A DNA stretch of 62,277 nt from Gemmataceae bacterium (GTDB taxonomy: Bacteria > Planctomycetota > Planctomycetia > Gemmatales > Gemmataceae), in the NCBI GenBank assembly GCA_019694755.1, contig JAIBBI010000016.1, positions 1 to 62,277 on the forward strand, written 5' to 3'. This document shows, one piece after another, positions 60,031 through 62,277 of the stretch. The position numbers and the translations under genes were made by a program. Every line of letters starts with the position of its first letter. Position 1 is the first letter of the stretch. The notes beneath the pieces were generated by a model. The model had not been told where the DNA came from and searched no databases. It saw nothing but the letters and a program-made list of their open reading frames with translations.

Positions 60031-60160
60031 TGATCTCGTATCTGCCCCAAGTGATGTCGAGCGTTTTTTCTGGTTCCCGTTTCCAGCCGGGACATGGGCT
60101 CTTCGCGGGGCTCGGATGGCAAACCGGGCCGGGCATATAAACACTTGAATGACCACTCTG

Positions 60161-60568
60161 TTATTTCGCACTCATCAAATGACCACCGTTGTGACTTTCA
60201 ATCGCACCGCTCCTTACATCACCGATTCTCAGTGCCCACCTAACCATTACCTTGCTGCAGGCTAGCGATCTATTCAGTGTCGGGAAAATCTCCGAGAGAC
60301 ACATATGACAGCTCAAGGCACCTTTCGATTCGACTGAGACATACTCGGGCAACGTCAGGGCCTGATATCGCTGAATCGGTAATCGGTACTCATACTCCAT
60401 CGAAATCGCTTCAAGGTCGAAGCTCGGATCGAACAACCCCCCGGTGTAACGATCAATCACAACTTTGCCAGACGTAAGGTTGACAATACTCAGAGTCATG
60501 ATGATGTTCTTCGATTCCGTGCGGATCTCGGAGACAACTTTGAACATCCGATTCGATTGCGAAGACAT
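60161..60568 (-). CDS. Lower-GC orphan hypothetical protein (135 aa)
   Basis: A 135-residue ORF with mixed composition (SNRMFKVVSEIRTESKNIIM, SGKVVIDRYTGGLFDPSF, MEYEYRLPIQRYQ). It has no signal peptide or recognised motif, with cysteines in LSCHMCLSE and SLACSK. The DNA looks AT-richer than its surroundings by eye. It sits inside the gene-poor island between the REP array and noncoding DNA, which suggests recent acquisition. ATG 60568 is the chosen start, with a TTG upstream and ATG 60547 downstream as options. It could be a decaying gene. Confidence 0.5.
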   Translation of the reverse strand: MSSQSNRMFKVVSEIRTESKNIIMTLSIVNLTSGKVVIDRYTGGLFDPSFDLEAISMEYEYRLPIQRYQALTLPEYVSVESKGALSCHMCLSEIFPTLNRSLACSKVMVRWALRIGDVRSGAIESHNGGHLMSAK

Positions 60569-61766
60569 CGTCAGCCTGTGCCCCCTACGGAACAACTCCC
60601 GTTTTTCGGTGCGGACAGGGTGGGGTCATCCGCGTTTTCTCGAACTGAAGCAGGCCATGCTCGACACAACCGCGGCTGACGGCGTCGCGGTCCACGGAGC
60701 GTGCGATCGTGACGGGCCAGGGGCCCCGGGGCGTGACTCGGCGTTCGTCGCGGGCAGTGCATCGGTGGGCCTCGACGGCATGCCGGGATGATACCCGGTC
60801 TTCGGGTCGGATGGAAGTGTGGGCGGTGCGTAGGTTGCCACGCTTCCGGCTTTGCAGGAACTTGGGGTCACCGAGGACCGACATGCTTTCGCACCGCCGC
60901 AAGAACCCGGACCCGGCCCGGGTGGAATCCGGTGACGCATGCTCCGCGGAAGCATGGCATCCGGCAGTACTCCCGGGCCGTCAGACCGCCGACCTTCCAC
61001 CCCGGATCGCCTCCCGCCACAACTTTTCCCGCACCGGGTCCCGCCTCGTCGCTATCGCTCCACCCTCGGGATTTTTGAATCCCCGAACCTACCACGCACC
61101 GCAAGAAGGTGGTTCACAGGACGGACACCGTCCATCGACTCGACACCCTGCTCCCTACCGCCACCGCTTAACCTGCTCGACCACGAACCAACGATTCCCA
61201 CCACATGCACTTCGCCGAACGCAAACAGTGGTTCACAGGCTGGACGCGGACACCAGCCGGCCACGCCGCACGCAGGCGTAGACCGAGTCCTTATGCACAT
61301 CCAAACCTGCCACGCACGGATGCAACACGTCCATCGACGATCCTCCTCAGAGCCCGACGCCGGCGGACACGGATCGAAGGATCACATTGCCTTGCGTACT
61401 CCCCACTCACGCGGTGGTAACAATTGCAGGGTCGGAAGCGTGTCGGGGTCCGATTTCACTAAGGGTCGCCGCCCCAAAGAAACAACGACCTCTTTTCGAC
61501 GCCGAGCCGCCCTCCATCCTACTCGACCCCATTTTCATCCGCGCAAGAGACGGCCGCGTCATGTCGATTTCATTTCGCACACACCCGTTTCGTTTCACCA
61601 CCCCCGACCGAGTTTGGGGTCATTTTCTGGAAGTCTCCCATCGGCTGCCACTTACGTCGACGGCGACTAATTCCGTTTGACTTTCAGCCATGTGTGAAAG
61701 CGGGCGTCGGGGGGGTGGGGCTGTTTCTATAATGTGGGGAGACGACCTCAGGCTCCGGAGCCCGGC
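60569..61766. other. Gene-poor stretch with short imperfect repeats
   Basis: About 1.2 kb without a convincing gene. The open frames on both strands are short, low-complexity (Arg/Pro/Ser-rich) and lack motifs. Short near-repeats are visible, for example GTGGTTCACAGG near 61109 and again near 61228, AACCTACCACGCAC versus AACCTGCCACGCAC, and CGTCCATCGAC twice. The right part holds copy B of the 32-bp direct repeat. I see no tRNA, transposase or CRISPR structure. Confidence 0.6.
61567..61598. repeat. 32-bp direct repeat, copy B
   Basis: Thirty-one of 32 positions match copy A at 59455-59486 in the same orientation; the one difference is G at the position that is A in copy A. It lies before the ferredoxin gene, at the right edge of the gene-poor island. 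Confidence 0.85.
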
Positions 61767-62171
61767 ATGGCTGGTGTGAATCCTTACATTGCGGCATCGA
61801 CCCGTCGGCCGCGGACGAAATACTCGATCACGTTCCTTCCGATGAACGTGACGGTCGAGGTCGATCCCAAACGCACGCGGTACGGCCACAACGGGCTGGA
61901 GCTTTCAGTACTCGACGTGGCCGAGGGGGCCGGCGTGGAGATCGATCACGCCTGCGGCGGCGTTTGCGCGTGTTCGACCTGCCATGTCATCGTCCGCGAA
62001 GGCGGCGAGTCGTGCGGCGAGGCCGACGATGCCGAGCTGGATCAACTGGACAACGCCCCGGGGCTGGATTTGCAATCGCGGCTCGCCTGCCAGTGCGTCC
62101 CGGACGGATCGAAGGACGTGGTGGTCGAGGTGCCGGGCTGGAACCGGAACCTGGTGCGCGAAGGACACTGA
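61767..62171 (+). CDS. ISC-type [2Fe-2S] ferredoxin
   Basis: A 134-residue ferredoxin. The cluster-binding segment HACGGVCACSTCHVIV supplies three cysteines, with the fourth in SRLACQC. The surrounding DDAELDQLDNAPGL matches the adrenodoxin/Fdx subgroup that serves iron-sulfur cluster assembly and other electron transfer. The N-terminal 25 residues before ITFLPMNVTVEV are not part of the fold and may be a short leader; an internal ATG at about 61842 would remove them. ATG 61767 has GGAG upstream. No isc genes are in the window. Confidence 0.92.
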   Translation: MAGVNPYIAASTRRPRTKYSITFLPMNVTVEVDPKRTRYGHNGLELSVLDVAEGAGVEIDHACGGVCACSTCHVIVREGGESCGEADDAELDQLDNAPGLDLQSRLACQCVPDGSKDVVVEVPGWNRNLVREGH

Positions 62172-62177
62172 GTAGAG

Positions 62178-62212
62178 AAGTTAAAAGTTGGAAGTTGGAA
62201 GTTGAAAGTTGG
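62178..62212 (+). repeat. Short AAGTTGG-type tandem repeat
   Basis: About five imperfect copies of a 7-base unit (AAGTTGG/AAGTTGA/AAAGTTG) occur just after the ferredoxin stop. It is AT-rich against a GC-rich background. It may be slippage-prone; no function is seen. Confidence 0.7.
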
Positions 62213-62277
62213 GATTGATGGGGCCGGCTTCGCAAAGCCTCATCCCCGCCTGACAAGACATCGCCCGACCAACAGGA

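Noticed and set aside
59458-60171. Minus-strand open frame with repeated RVRRHSGECRYE segments
   Set aside because: The repeated peptides are simply the REP-like DNA repeats translated; no gene structure.
60939-61670. Plus-strand 243-codon open frame in the gene-poor stretch
   Set aside because: Arg/Pro/Ser/Thr-rich with no motif, and it reads straight through the 32-bp repeat.

Overview
The window looks like chromosomal DNA from a GC-rich planctomycete, most likely of the Gemmataceae. The evidence is a run of planctomycete-typical families: a DUF1501, PPC, DUF1549/DUF1553 and WD40/cytochrome-c-like gene row, a BBP7-type outer-membrane barrel, and two surface proteins with an N-terminal LESR..PA motif and dockerin-like C-terminal ends. 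The lineage call is inferred from gene content only.

Layout. 1-6.6 kb: a plus-strand respiratory operon with the end of coxB, coxA, ctaA, ctaB, coxC, a subunit IV gene, a SCO copper chaperone and a DUF420 membrane protein. It covers oxidase subunits, haem A synthesis and copper delivery. 6.7-9.8 kb: valS with two unusual insertions. 9.8-18.5 kb: a 1572-residue membrane protein (degenerate caspase-like domain plus von Willebrand A domain), divergent from a type VI secretion cargo cassette (VgrG, PAAR, effector-like protein). A lone tssA lies at 39-40 kb; the T6SS sheath, baseplate and membrane-complex genes are absent from the window. 18.5-22 kb: a lipoprotein-type methyltransferase and a secreted BNR-repeat protein. 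22-24.8 kb: rplM-rpsI, a small membrane protein and a sulfotransferase. 24.9-29.3 kb: a membrane Ser/Thr kinase divergent from a substrate-binding lipoprotein and a PDZ/M6 metalloprotease. 29.3-38.8 kb: six closely spaced minus-strand genes (DUF1501, PPC, DUF1549/1553, WD40/cytochrome, MoaD/ThiS-like, BNR repeat), possibly one operon, with a hairpin that could mask the first ribosome-binding site.

39-51.4 kb: tssA, a BBP7 barrel, an SDR epimerase, a sugar-binding lipoprotein, and a plant-type fabI divergent from maoC. The plus strand continues with gltX, two PfkB kinases, a tiny DUF5670-like protein, a GNAT acetyltransferase and a panE-like reductase; tsaE faces them. 51.4-59.4 kb: a 1503-residue surface protein, an esterase, a 60-residue lysine-tailed protein, a diguanylate cyclase and a methyltransferase. 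59.4-61.8 kb: a gene-poor island holding a 156-bp tandem array of alternating REP-like palindromes and a lower-GC orphan ORF, bounded by a 32-bp near-identical direct repeat. The window ends with an ISC-type ferredoxin and a short heptamer repeat.

No tRNA, rRNA, CRISPR array or transposase gene was found. The least explained parts are the pseudocaspase/vWA protein beside the VgrG cassette, the REP array with its flanking repeats, and the low-GC insertion inside valS.
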